NCBI RefSeq assembly: GCF_002954245.1
Contig: NZ_PPTG01000029.1
Coordinates: 349,417 to 413,416 of the forward strand
Source: Cryobacterium aureum
GTDB taxonomy: Bacteria > Actinomycetota > Actinomycetes > Actinomycetales > Microbacteriaceae
Direction of reading: 5' to 3'
DNA length: 64,000 nt
The notes under the pieces are model-generated. The model saw only the letters and a program-made list of their open reading frames with translations. It was not told the origin of the DNA and made no database searches. The position numbers were made by a program, and so were the translations under genes. Positions 24,815 through 33,077 of the stretch are shown in pieces; position 1 is the stretch's first letter, and each line of letters starts with the position of its first letter.

Positions 24815-26211
24815 CGCTCCTCGATGCACCCCGAACGTCCCCGTTCGTTCTCGCCCCGAAAGATATTCCCCGAAAGACCGAGCGTCTCGTCGATCTCTTC
24901 GAATACGGCCTTGACGCCCCCATCTGTCTCACTTGGGAACTGACCTACGCCTGCAACCTGTCCTGTGTTCACTGCCTCTCGAGTTCCGGGCGCCGCGATC
25001 CTCGCGAGCTGACGACGGCAGAGGCGAAGGCCGTCATTGACGAGTTCGAGCGGATGCAGGTCTTCTACGTCAACATCGGCGGCGGCGAGCCGACCGTGCG
25101 TCCCGATTTCTGGGAACTCGTCGACTACGCATCAGAGCACCACGTCGGAGTCAAATTCTCCACCAACGGCGTGAAAATCTCCCCGGAGATTGCCCAGCGT
25201 CTCGTCAGAAGCGACTACGTCGACGTGCAGATCTCGCTCGACGGCGCAACAGCGGAAGTCAACGATCATGTGCGCGGCCCCGGCTCCTACGCCACGGCTA
25301 TGAACGCCATGCAGAACATGTATGAAGCCGGCTTCAAGGGATTCAAGATCTCGGTCGTCTGTACGAGCCAGAACATCAGCCAGCTCGACGACTTCAAGGC
25401 CATCGCCGACAAGTTTGACGCCCAATTGCGGCTCACCCGCCTGCGCCCCTCCGGTCGCGGAGCGGACGTCTGGGACGAACTGCACCCGACCCAAACGCAG
25501 CAGCGCGAACTCTACGACTGGCTCGTCGCACACGGAGATGGTGTGCTCACCGGAGACTCGTTCTTCCATCTCTCTGCTTTTGGAGACGCACTGCCCGGCC
25601 TTAACCTGTGCGGCGCAGGTCGTGTTGTCTGCCTCATAGACCCCGTCGGGGACGTCTACGCGTGCCCCTTCGCCATTCACGAAGAGTTCCTCGCCGGCAA
25701 TGTGCGCTCAGAGGGCGGCTTCCAGGAGGTCTGGCAGCACTCGGAACTCTTTCTCAAACTGCGCGAACCGCAGTCGGGTGGAGCGTGCACCTCATGCGCG
25801 TTTTTCGACACTTGCAAGGGCGGCTGCATGGCCGCCAAATTCTTCACTGGATTACCGCTGGATGGTCCCGACCCGGAATGCGTCCAGGGGTACGGCGAAG
25901 AGTTGCTAAAGAACCGCAAGGGCAAAGCGGTAGAGCTTCCAAAATCGTCAATCGTCGACCACTCCCACCGCACTACCCGAGCCGGACGCGAAGGAATGGG
26001 CTCGGTACAGCTCACACTGAGCCGTCGCGCCGGGATGGTTCCAGTGAACGCCAGCGACTGCGAAGTCAGTCCCCTCGTCGGGTTCACGCCCGAACAACCA
26101 CCGGCAGGAGCTTGTGACGAGAGCCCACTGGCCGGGATGAACCTGCTCGCAACTTCGCAATCCAGCTGCGCCGGGGAGAGCTGCGGAGAAGGAACGTGCG
26201 GCTGTAGTTAG
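24811..26211 (+). CDS. mftC: Mycofactocin radical SAM maturase MftC
   Basis: This 466-residue radical SAM/SPASM enzyme carries the cluster motif CNLSCVHC (C48, C52, C55). A SPASM-type Cys set follows in the C-terminal half (CPFAIHEEF, CTSCAFFDTCKGGC and a further Cys near 358). It catalyses oxidative decarboxylation of the MftA terminal Tyr and then cyclisation with Val. It is longer than typical MftC (about 390): the last 90 residues form a tail containing CDESPLAGM, after an earlier related CEVSPLVGF, and ending in a Cys-rich run (CAGESCGEGTCGCS). A 253-bp gap with a strong AGGAGG at its end separates it from the first SDR gene. Confidence 0.95.
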   Translation: MTLLDAPRTSPFVLAPKDIPRKTERLVDLFEYGLDAPICLTWELTYACNLSCVHCLSSSGRRDPRELTTAEAKAVIDEFERMQVFYVNIGGGEPTVRPDFWELVDYASEHHVGVKFSTNGVKISPEIAQRLVRSDYVDVQISLDGATAEVNDHVRGPGSYATAMNAMQNMYEAGFKGFKISVVCTSQNISQLDDFKAIADKFDAQLRLTRLRPSGRGADVWDELHPTQTQQRELYDWLVAHGDGVLTGDSFFHLSAFGDALPGLNLCGAGRVVCLIDPVGDVYACPFAIHEEFLAGNVRSEGGFQEVWQHSELFLKLREPQSGGACTSCAFFDTCKGGCMAAKFFTGLPLDGPDPECVQGYGEELLKNRKGKAVELPKSSIVDHSHRTTRAGREGMGSVQLTLSRRAGMVPVNASDCEVSPLVGFTPEQPPAGACDESPLAGMNLLATSQSSCAGESCGEGTCGCS

Positions 26212-26464
26212 AGTTCGCAACCCAGAGAGACGTGACAAGCGCCCGGTGCGCTTGCGACAGAGAGGCGGGCGTCTTCAGCCAAAAAATGCGTTATCAAGGA
26301 TCGGAATGCGCGACTGCTTCGGCGAACGGGGGACTCTGAGCCGTGAGGTGCAGCACGACGCAGTCGCAGAGTACGCCTTCCGATCGGATGCCGCGCCGCC
26401 GCAACTACCGCGCCGGTCTCAGTCGACTGTATAGAACCTGAACATCAAAAATGAGGAGGAAACC

Positions 26465-27298
26465 ATGGGAAGAGTAGAAGGCAAAGTCGCATTCATCACG
26501 GGTGCAGCCAGAGGCCAGGGGCGTAGTCACGCTATCCGACTGGCGCAAGAAGGCGCAGATATCATCGCGATCGATGTCTGTGAGGACATTCCCGGAGCGC
26601 CGTACGCCGGGGCCACGGAAGAAGATCTGGCCGAGACCGTTCGTCAGGTCGAGGCACTCGATCGTCGCATCATCGCTACTAAGGCGGATGTGCGCGATTT
26701 TGACGCCCTGAAATCCGCAGTGGATGAGGGCGTAGCGCAGCTCGGACGCCTCGACATCGTGTCGGCCAACGCCGGCATCGTAACCGACATGGCACCCACC
26801 GAGGAGCTATCGGAAGAGATCTGGACAGACATGATCAACGTGAACCTGTCCGGTGCCTGGCGCACCACAAAAGCAGCAATCCCGCACATCAAGGCCGGCG
26901 GGCGCGGTGGATCCATCATCCTGACCAGTTCCAACGCCGCTTTGATGGTCTACCAGAACCTCGCCCACTACACCGCAGCTAAGCACGGTGTCGTGGGACT
27001 CATGCGAACGCTGGCCCTCGAACTGGCACCACACATGATCCGTGTCAATAGCATCCATCCGACGCAGGTTAACACCGACATGATCCAGAACGAGGCGATG
27101 TACAAGCTATTCCGCCCTGATCTGAAGAACCCCACCCGAGAAGATTTCAAGACTGCATCGTTTGCTATGCAGGCGTTGCCGATTCCGTGGCTGGAAGCAA
27201 TTGATATTTCCAATGCGTTACTATTCCTGGCCTCCGATGAGGCGAGGTACATAACCGGCGTTGCCCTGCCTGTCGACGCGGGCGGCAGCATCAAGTAA
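26465..27298 (+). CDS. Mycofactocin-coupled SDR oxidoreductase (copy 1)
   Basis: The protein has 277 residues. The nucleotide motif TGAARGQGRSHAIRLA (about 13-28) and active site ILTSSN...YTAAKHG (about 154-180) mark the mycofactocin-type SDR subfamily, which keeps NAD(P) tightly bound and hands electrons to mycofactocin. An insertion after strand beta-2 (around residues 38-70, ending EALDRR) is typical of that group. It is the first of three tandem paralogues, preceded by AGGAGGAAACC. The natural substrate, probably an alcohol, is not visible. The N-terminal 35 residues are nearly identical to copy 2, indicating duplication. Confidence 0.9.
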   Translation: MGRVEGKVAFITGAARGQGRSHAIRLAQEGADIIAIDVCEDIPGAPYAGATEEDLAETVRQVEALDRRIIATKADVRDFDALKSAVDEGVAQLGRLDIVSANAGIVTDMAPTEELSEEIWTDMINVNLSGAWRTTKAAIPHIKAGGRGGSIILTSSNAALMVYQNLAHYTAAKHGVVGLMRTLALELAPHMIRVNSIHPTQVNTDMIQNEAMYKLFRPDLKNPTREDFKTASFAMQALPIPWLEAIDISNALLFLASDEARYITGVALPVDAGGSIK

Positions 27299-27333
27299 GA
27301 ATATTCGTTTCACAACTCGACGAGGAGAAGATC

Positions 27334-28167
27334 ATGGGAAGAGTAGAAGGCAAGGTAGCGTTCATCACCGGTGCCGCTAGAAGTCAGGGGCGAAGTCATG
27401 CGCTGCGCTTGGCCCAGGAAGGCGCGGACATAATTGCGGTCGACATTGTCGGTCCTGTCGAGTCGGTGCACGCGTACCCAATGGCCACCGAGGAGGATCT
27501 TGCCGAGACCGTGCGTCAAGTGGAAGCGTTGGATCGCCGCATCATCGCTACACAGGCCGATGTACGTGACTCAGCAGCGCTAAAAGCGGTGATGGACGAT
27601 GGAGTCGCTCAGCTGGGACGGCTCGATATCGTGTCGGCCAACGCGGGGATCTTTCAGATGTCCCCGGCGCTCGAGCTTGACGACGCCGCTTGGCAGGAAA
27701 CCATCGACATTAATCTGACTGGCGTCTGGAACACCTGCAAGGCGGCACTACCGCATCTCATCGAAGGCGGACGAGGCGGGTCGATCATTCTTACCAGTTC
27801 GACTGCGGGGCTCAAAGGACTCGCTAACACCGTCCACTACACAGCGGCCAAGCATGGGGTCGTCGGCATCATGCGGACGCTGGCCAACGAGTTCGCTCAA
27901 TACTCAATTCGAGTGAACTCGGTGCATCCCACAACGGTCAACACGATCATGATCCAGAACGAAGACGTTTGGGGGTTGTTCGATCCGGCTAATCCGAACC
28001 CGACCCAGGAATCGGCGGTCGAGGCTTTTAAAAGTCTCAACGCCCTGCCAGTCTCTTGGGTGGAATCGGTCGACATCAGCAACGCGGTATTGTTCCTAGC
28101 CTCCGACGAGGCGAGGTTCATCACGGGAGTCACCCTCCCCGTGGACGCGGGCAACCTCGTCAAGTAA
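27334..28167 (+). CDS. Mycofactocin-coupled SDR oxidoreductase (copy 2)
   Basis: The 277-residue paralogue of copy 1 lies 35 bases downstream with the same start context (GAGGAGAAGATC before ATG). The nucleotide motif TGAARSQGRSHALRLA has Ser in place of the usual Gly at one site. The active site reads ILTSSTAGL...YTAAKHG. It shares the mycofactocin-type insertion ATEEDLAETVRQVEALDRR with copies 1 and 3. The divergent middle and substrate-binding regions suggest a different substrate from copy 1. Confidence 0.9.
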   Translation: MGRVEGKVAFITGAARSQGRSHALRLAQEGADIIAVDIVGPVESVHAYPMATEEDLAETVRQVEALDRRIIATQADVRDSAALKAVMDDGVAQLGRLDIVSANAGIFQMSPALELDDAAWQETIDINLTGVWNTCKAALPHLIEGGRGGSIILTSSTAGLKGLANTVHYTAAKHGVVGIMRTLANEFAQYSIRVNSVHPTTVNTIMIQNEDVWGLFDPANPNPTQESAVEAFKSLNALPVSWVESVDISNAVLFLASDEARFITGVTLPVDAGNLVK

Positions 28168-28230
28168 CCAATCGACGCGGGGCGATGTACTGTGCACCGC
28201 CCCGCCATCTACGAAAGAGAAGAGACAGAT

Positions 28231-29070
28231 ATGGGAAACCTTGACGGCAAAGTCGCCTTCATCACCGGCGCAGCCAGAGGGCAGGGCAGAAGCCACGCCA
28301 TTCGACTGGCGAAGGAGGGCGCCGATATTATCGCGATCGACCTCTGCGAAGGTGTCGACAGCGTCGCCTCATTTTATGAGCTAGCAACGGCTGAGGATCT
28401 GGCGGAGACCGTGCGGCAGGTCGAGGCTCTCGACCGGCGTATCGTGGCGAAGCAGGCGGACGTGCGCGATATCGAAGCGCTGACCAAGGCTGTGGATGAA
28501 GGCGTCGCAGAATTGGGACGGCTCGACATCATCGTTGCCAACGCCGGAATTTTCACCTTCGGATCGGACACCCAGAAGATCGAGGAGCAGTCCTGGAAAG
28601 ACCTTATGGACATTAACCTGACCGGGGTATGGCACACCTACAAAGCGGCGGCCGATCATCTGATCGCATCCGGCGCAGGTGGATCGGTCATTATTATCTC
28701 CTCACTGGCCGGATTCAAGGGACTCGCCAACGTCGCCGCCTATACGACTACCAAGCACGGCATCGTCGGACTGATGAAGGTGCTCGCCAATGAACTCGGT
28801 CCTTACGGAATTCGGGTCAATACGATCCACCCGAACTCGATCGACACGAAGATGGTGAAGAACAGCAACACCTACAAGCTGTTCCGCCCAGACCTTGACG
28901 ATCCTCAGGCCGAGGATGCCGAACCCGCATTCGCCGGGTTGAACCCTATGGGCAAGGCTTGGATCGAGCCAATCCATGTGTCGAACGCGGTCGCCTGGCT
29001 GGCCTCCGACCAGTCCTACTACGTCAGCGGAGGCCAGATACCGGTCGACGGCGGTGCATCCATCAAGTAA
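28231..29070 (+). CDS. Mycofactocin-coupled SDR oxidoreductase (copy 3)
   Basis: The third tandem SDR has 279 residues, with TGAARGQGRSHAIRLA near the N-terminus and the catalytic segment SSLAGFKGL...YTTTKHG. The start at 28231 is preferred because an upstream in-frame ATG (28192) adds residues absent from the other copies, and AAGAGAAG lies just before 28231. It is followed after 30 bases by the MoxR gene, so the SDRs and MoxR/VWA genes look like one transcript. Confidence 0.9.
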   Translation: MGNLDGKVAFITGAARGQGRSHAIRLAKEGADIIAIDLCEGVDSVASFYELATAEDLAETVRQVEALDRRIVAKQADVRDIEALTKAVDEGVAELGRLDIIVANAGIFTFGSDTQKIEEQSWKDLMDINLTGVWHTYKAAADHLIASGAGGSVIIISSLAGFKGLANVAAYTTTKHGIVGLMKVLANELGPYGIRVNTIHPNSIDTKMVKNSNTYKLFRPDLDDPQAEDAEPAFAGLNPMGKAWIEPIHVSNAVAWLASDQSYYVSGGQIPVDGGASIK

Positions 29071-29100
29071 ACCAGCCCTGTTCCAGATGAAGGAGAACAC

Positions 29101-30015
29101 GTGGCACCCACCAGCACTATCGTCGACACCCAGAAACGAGTGGCAGCGCACCTCGTCGGCCGTGAGCGTGAGCTCGAACTGACGCTCGCGGCCGTCGCAG
29201 CCAGCCGAGACATCCTACTTGAGGGGCCGCCGGGGACGAGCAAAACCACCATACTGAAAGCCATCACCGGAGAATGGGGTATCCCCTTGCTCTTCGTCGA
29301 GGGCAATGCCGACCTCACCCCGGCCAAACTCGTTGGTCATCACAATCCCGCGCGGGTGCTGCGGGAGGACTATAGCGCCGACAACTTCGTGGCTGGGCCC
29401 CTCATCGAAGCGATGCAACGCGGTGGGTTCCTCTATATAGAGGAGTTCAACCGGGCACCGGAAGACACCCTCAACACACTGCTCACCGCGATGGCTGATC
29501 GTGCCATCGCCGTGCCCCGGGTCGGCACCATCGTCGCGGCGCCGACCTTCCGAGTAGTTGCGTCGATGAACCCCTATGACAACGTTGGCACGACGCGGTT
29601 GTCGACGAGCGTGCACGATCGTTTGAACCGACTCGCGATCGGTTATCAGGACGAGCCGGCCGAACGCGGAATCGTCACGCTTCGTACCCAGGCCGACGGT
29701 GATCTCGCCAATCGTCTCGTTATCGATGCGGTATCCGTCACCCGGGCAACGCGGCGTCACCCGGATGTGCGCCAGGGAAGCAGCGTGCGTGGCGCGATTG
29801 ACTGTGTCCTTGTCGCGCTGCAACTCGCCCTGCTTCGGCACCTCACGTCACCAGTGGATGATGCGTACCCCGAACTCGTCTACGATGCTATGACCGTTTC
29901 CCTGTCCGGTCGCATCCACCTCGACGAGGCCGCGGAAAGCACGCCCGAGCGCGTGTTGCGACAGATCTGGGAAGACCATTTCGTTCTGGAACCGGCCATT
30001 GCAGAGCCAGGTTGA
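29101..30015 (+). CDS. MoxR-family AAA+ ATPase
   Basis: This 304-residue cytoplasmic AAA+ chaperone has Walker A GPPGTSKT at 42-49, Walker B FLYIEEFNRAP (about 107-117) and the sensor segment VASMNPYDNVGTTRLS (about 152-167). MoxR ATPases act with VWA proteins to activate or insert cofactors into client enzymes (MoxR for methanol dehydrogenase, CoxD with CoxE for CO dehydrogenase). The VWA gene follows directly. Placement between the SDRs and mftD suggests a client within the mycofactocin system, which is inference. The start is GTG at 29101 with AAGGAG upstream. Confidence 0.88.
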   Translation: MAPTSTIVDTQKRVAAHLVGRERELELTLAAVAASRDILLEGPPGTSKTTILKAITGEWGIPLLFVEGNADLTPAKLVGHHNPARVLREDYSADNFVAGPLIEAMQRGGFLYIEEFNRAPEDTLNTLLTAMADRAIAVPRVGTIVAAPTFRVVASMNPYDNVGTTRLSTSVHDRLNRLAIGYQDEPAERGIVTLRTQADGDLANRLVIDAVSVTRATRRHPDVRQGSSVRGAIDCVLVALQLALLRHLTSPVDDAYPELVYDAMTVSLSGRIHLDEAAESTPERVLRQIWEDHFVLEPAIAEPG

Positions 30016-30078
30016 AGGGAGGTCGAAGCCGACTCGCCCCTGTCAAGGCCGGGCCGCCAGAAACTGGCCAGAGCAGCG

Positions 30079-30996
30079 TTGGGTCGCAAGCCGAAGCAGC
30101 TCACGGAGGATCCGGTGCTCTTCGAGCCCGGCGCGGGGAGCGCAGGCATGGTGTTGCGCGCTCAGGCAATTGGGCGCGGTCCCGCGCCCAAATCGTCCCC
30201 GGGGACCGCTGAAGCGGGAAACACCGACGAAATTGGTGAAATAGTGCTCGGCGGCGCCGATATGGTCGGCATCGATCCCAACGTGCGCGAGCGAGCCCGG
30301 CAGATAGCTGCGAGGCTGGCTATCCCTCGACCAAGAACAGACTCGCTGGCGCACCGAGGTTCGGGCAAACTCGCGAGTTTGCCCTATCGGGCCGGGTCGG
30401 ACGAGATCGACCTCGACCGCACGATCGAGATGCTCGCCGAACACCCAATTCCGGAAGACGAAGACATCATCGTGCGGGAGCGCATTCGCACCCGCCGGTC
30501 GGTGGTGCTGCTCGTTGATGTGTCTGGATCGATGAAGGGCGAGCGAGTGCAGACCGCCGCCGCGACGGTCGGTGCTCTCGCGGGTGAACTCCAGCACGAT
30601 TCCCTGGCCGTCATCGCGTTCTGGTCGGACGCGGCCATCCTGCTCGGTCTCGGCCGGGAGGTGAAGCCGATGGATCTGCTCGATTCCATCTTGCAGATGC
30701 CCGCCCGCGGACTCACGAACATCGCGTTCCCGCTCGAACTCGCGGCGCGTCAGCTGGCGCAGGTACCAACCCGGGAGGCGCGCGTGATCCTGTTGTCGGA
30801 CTGTGTACATAATGCGGGTCCGGACCCGCGGGAGAATGCGGCGCGACTGGGGCGACTCGACGTGCTCATCGACGTGAGCGGTGAGGAAGACATCGAACTG
30901 GGCCGGCAGCTCGCGACTTCCGGACATGGGACCGCTCATCTTGTGCGCACTCACCGAGATGTCGCTCCGGCCCTCGGCCGACTATTTAGAACCTGA
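30079..30996 (+). CDS. VWA-domain protein (CoxE-like) partner of MoxR
   Basis: The protein has about 305 residues with a C-terminal von Willebrand A domain. The metal-ion-dependent adhesion motif DVSGS sits at about 147-151, with a conserved Asp further on in LLSDCVHN. The N-terminal half is charged and variable. The start is uncertain: a strong AAGGGAGG at 30015-30022 directly follows the MoxR stop, but no ATG, GTG or TTG in this frame comes before the TTG at 30079. The open frame itself extends back to the MoxR stop, and a CTG at 30040 is possible. It probably acts with the MoxR ATPase as a metallochaperone-like unit. Confidence 0.82.
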   Translation: MGRKPKQLTEDPVLFEPGAGSAGMVLRAQAIGRGPAPKSSPGTAEAGNTDEIGEIVLGGADMVGIDPNVRERARQIAARLAIPRPRTDSLAHRGSGKLASLPYRAGSDEIDLDRTIEMLAEHPIPEDEDIIVRERIRTRRSVVLLVDVSGSMKGERVQTAAATVGALAGELQHDSLAVIAFWSDAAILLGLGREVKPMDLLDSILQMPARGLTNIAFPLELAARQLAQVPTREARVILLSDCVHNAGPDPRENAARLGRLDVLIDVSGEEDIELGRQLATSGHGTAHLVRTHRDVAPALGRLFRT

Positions 30997-31022
30997 ACGA
31001 CAACTAGAAAGCAGGAATTCCC

Positions 31023-32231
31023 ATGGCGAAAAATGCATGGTTCGAAACCGTTGCCGAGGCACAGCGACGAGCCAAGAGAGCACTTCCCTCCTCTGTCTAC
31101 GGTGCCCTCGTTGCGGGGTCTGAGCGCGGGCTGACCATTGACGATAATATGGCAGCGTTTGGCGAACTGGGCTTCTCCCCGCATGTCGCCGGGCACCATG
31201 CGGTGCGCGACCTCACGACAACCGTGATGGGCATACCCATTTCTTTGCCGGTCATCATTTCACCCACAGGTGTGCAGGCCGTGCACCCCGACGGTGAAGT
31301 GGCCGTTGCCCGGGCATCCGCTAACCGCGGCACCATCATGGGCCTGAGTTCGTTCGCGAGCAAGCCCGTTGAAGACGTGATCGCTGCCAATCCAAACACG
31401 TTCTTCCAAATGTACTGGTCAGGATCGCGGGAATCGATGGTGCAGCGAATGGACCGGGCCCGGGCCGCCGGCGCCAAGGGACTCATCGCCACCCTCGATT
31501 GGTCCTTCTCCAACGGTCGCGACTGGGGCAGCCCACAGATTCCGGAAAAGATGAGCCTGAAGACAATGATCAACTTCGCGCCCAACGTACTCCCCCACCC
31601 ACAATGGCTCCTGCGCTTCGTTAAAGCCGGACATATCCCCGACCTCACCGCGCCCAATCTCACTCCCCCCGGCGGCACAGCACCGACCTTCTTCGGCGCC
31701 TACTACGAGTGGATGCAAACGCCACCGCCCTCCTGGGAAGACGTCGCCTGGATGCGCGAAACCTGGGGAGGACCCTTCATGCTCAAGGGCGTCACCCGCA
31801 TCGACGATGCCCGCCGAGCCGTCGATGCAGGCGTAATGGCCATCTCCGTGTCTAACCACGGCGGCAACAACCTCGACGGAACACCGGCGACAATTCGTAT
31901 GCTCGCGTCGGTCGTCGAAGCCGTTGGCGGCGACGTAGAAATTGTGCTGGACGGCGGAATCCGCCGGGGCAGCGACGTCGCCAAGGCCCTCGCACTCGGC
32001 GCACGCGCGGTCATGATCGGCCGCGCCTACCTGTGGGGCCTCGCCGCGAACGGCCAGGCCGGAGTCGAAAACGTACTCGACATTCTGCGTGGCGGACTCG
32101 ACTCGGCCGTTCTCGGCCTTGGCCATGATTCAATCCACGAGCTGTCACCCGCAGACTTTTACATCCCGCCAACGTTCTCACGCACCCTTGGAGCGACACT
32201 GAGCAACGTCGACGCTACGACCCGGCAATAA
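31023..32231 (+). CDS. mftD: Mycofactocin biosynthesis FMN-dependent deaminase MftD
   Basis: This 402-residue FMN enzyme of the alpha-hydroxy-acid oxidase fold includes PVIISPTGVQAVHPDGEVA (about 76-94), the active-site His segment SNHGGNNLDG (about 277-286) and the flavin-phosphate site LDGGIRRGSDVAKALALGA (about 309-327). MftD oxidatively deaminates the MftE product (AHDP) to premycofactocin, which has the redox-active alpha-keto-amide. The ATG at 31023 has GCAGGA upstream. In other genomes mftD follows mftC directly; here five genes are inserted between them. Confidence 0.93.
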   Translation: MAKNAWFETVAEAQRRAKRALPSSVYGALVAGSERGLTIDDNMAAFGELGFSPHVAGHHAVRDLTTTVMGIPISLPVIISPTGVQAVHPDGEVAVARASANRGTIMGLSSFASKPVEDVIAANPNTFFQMYWSGSRESMVQRMDRARAAGAKGLIATLDWSFSNGRDWGSPQIPEKMSLKTMINFAPNVLPHPQWLLRFVKAGHIPDLTAPNLTPPGGTAPTFFGAYYEWMQTPPPSWEDVAWMRETWGGPFMLKGVTRIDDARRAVDAGVMAISVSNHGGNNLDGTPATIRMLASVVEAVGGDVEIVLDGGIRRGSDVAKALALGARAVMIGRAYLWGLAANGQAGVENVLDILRGGLDSAVLGLGHDSIHELSPADFYIPPTFSRTLGATLSNVDATTRQ

Positions 32232-32318
32232 TCACGTCACTATCAACCACGTCACCGCCATGGCGGCGGCGCACGGTACTTTTTGGGGCCAGACTTGAAG
32301 TCGAACGAGGGGGCACAA

Positions 32319-33077
32319 GTGGATGGTGAATTGGCGTATAGCACCTGGCCATCGCTGCCGCCGGCCCCAGTCGTGCTCGTACCCCTCGGCTCGACGGAGC
32401 AGCACGGACCACACCTGCCGTTCTCCACCGACACCATAATCGCCTCGGCGGTGGCAGAGCGAGTCGCCACGGATCTGACCATCAGGGGGCATTCGGTCGT
32501 CGTCGCCCCCGCCCTGCCGTACGGGGCGAGCGGTGAGCACCAGAATTTTCCGGGAACCGTGTCGATCGGCACCGAAGCGCTCACGATAGTCGTGATCGAG
32601 CTGGTGCGCTCTCTGTCGACCTGGGCTGGCCGCATTGTGCTCGTCAACGGCCATGGTGGAAACCTTGCTGCGCTCACTGCATCCGTTTCTCTGCTCCGAG
32701 GTGAAGGTCACGCTATCGCCTGGGCTCCCTGCACGGTTGCCCGGGGAGATGCCCATGCCGGAATCACCGAGACATCGATTCTGCTGCATCTCGACGCCAA
32801 GTTGGTCGACCTGGCATCGGTTGTGCCTGGCGCGACGACGCCGATGTCTGCCCTTTTTAGCCGGCTCACGTCGGAGGGCGTGCGAGCGGTGTCGCCGACC
32901 GGGATTTTGGGCGACCCGACCGGAGCCACCGCCACGACCGGCGCTGCTTTCATGGCTGAGATGTGCGACGGTGTGCAGCGCCGGATCCTCGGCGAGTCCA
33001 TCGACCCCCGCGGATGCCTCCGCGACCCCGCCCGGTGCACAGTCCCGGCACCCGTCGCCACGGAAGATCGAACATGA
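32319..33077 (+). CDS. mftE: Mycofactocin peptidase MftE (creatininase family)
   Basis: This protein of about 252 residues has the creatininase fold and metal-site segments GSTEQHGPHLPFSTDT (about 24-39) and VNGHGGNLAAL (about 110-120). MftE cleaves the MftC-modified MftA to release AHDP. The GTG at 32319 is chosen because GAGGGGG lies 5 bases upstream; an earlier in-frame TTG at 32283 lacks such a site. Its TGA overlaps the ATG of mftF (ATGA). Confidence 0.9.
   Translation: MDGELAYSTWPSLPPAPVVLVPLGSTEQHGPHLPFSTDTIIASAVAERVATDLTIRGHSVVVAPALPYGASGEHQNFPGTVSIGTEALTIVVIELVRSLSTWAGRIVLVNGHGGNLAALTASVSLLRGEGHAIAWAPCTVARGDAHAGITETSILLHLDAKLVDLASVVPGATTPMSALFSRLTSEGVRAVSPTGILGDPTGATATTGAAFMAEMCDGVQRRILGESIDPRGCLRDPARCTVPAPVATEDRT

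Noticed and set aside
32963..33073. N-terminal extension of MftF
   Set aside because: The extra 37 codons lie inside mftE, are Arg/Pro-rich and lack a ribosome binding site; the ATGA overlap at 33074 is the usual arrangement.
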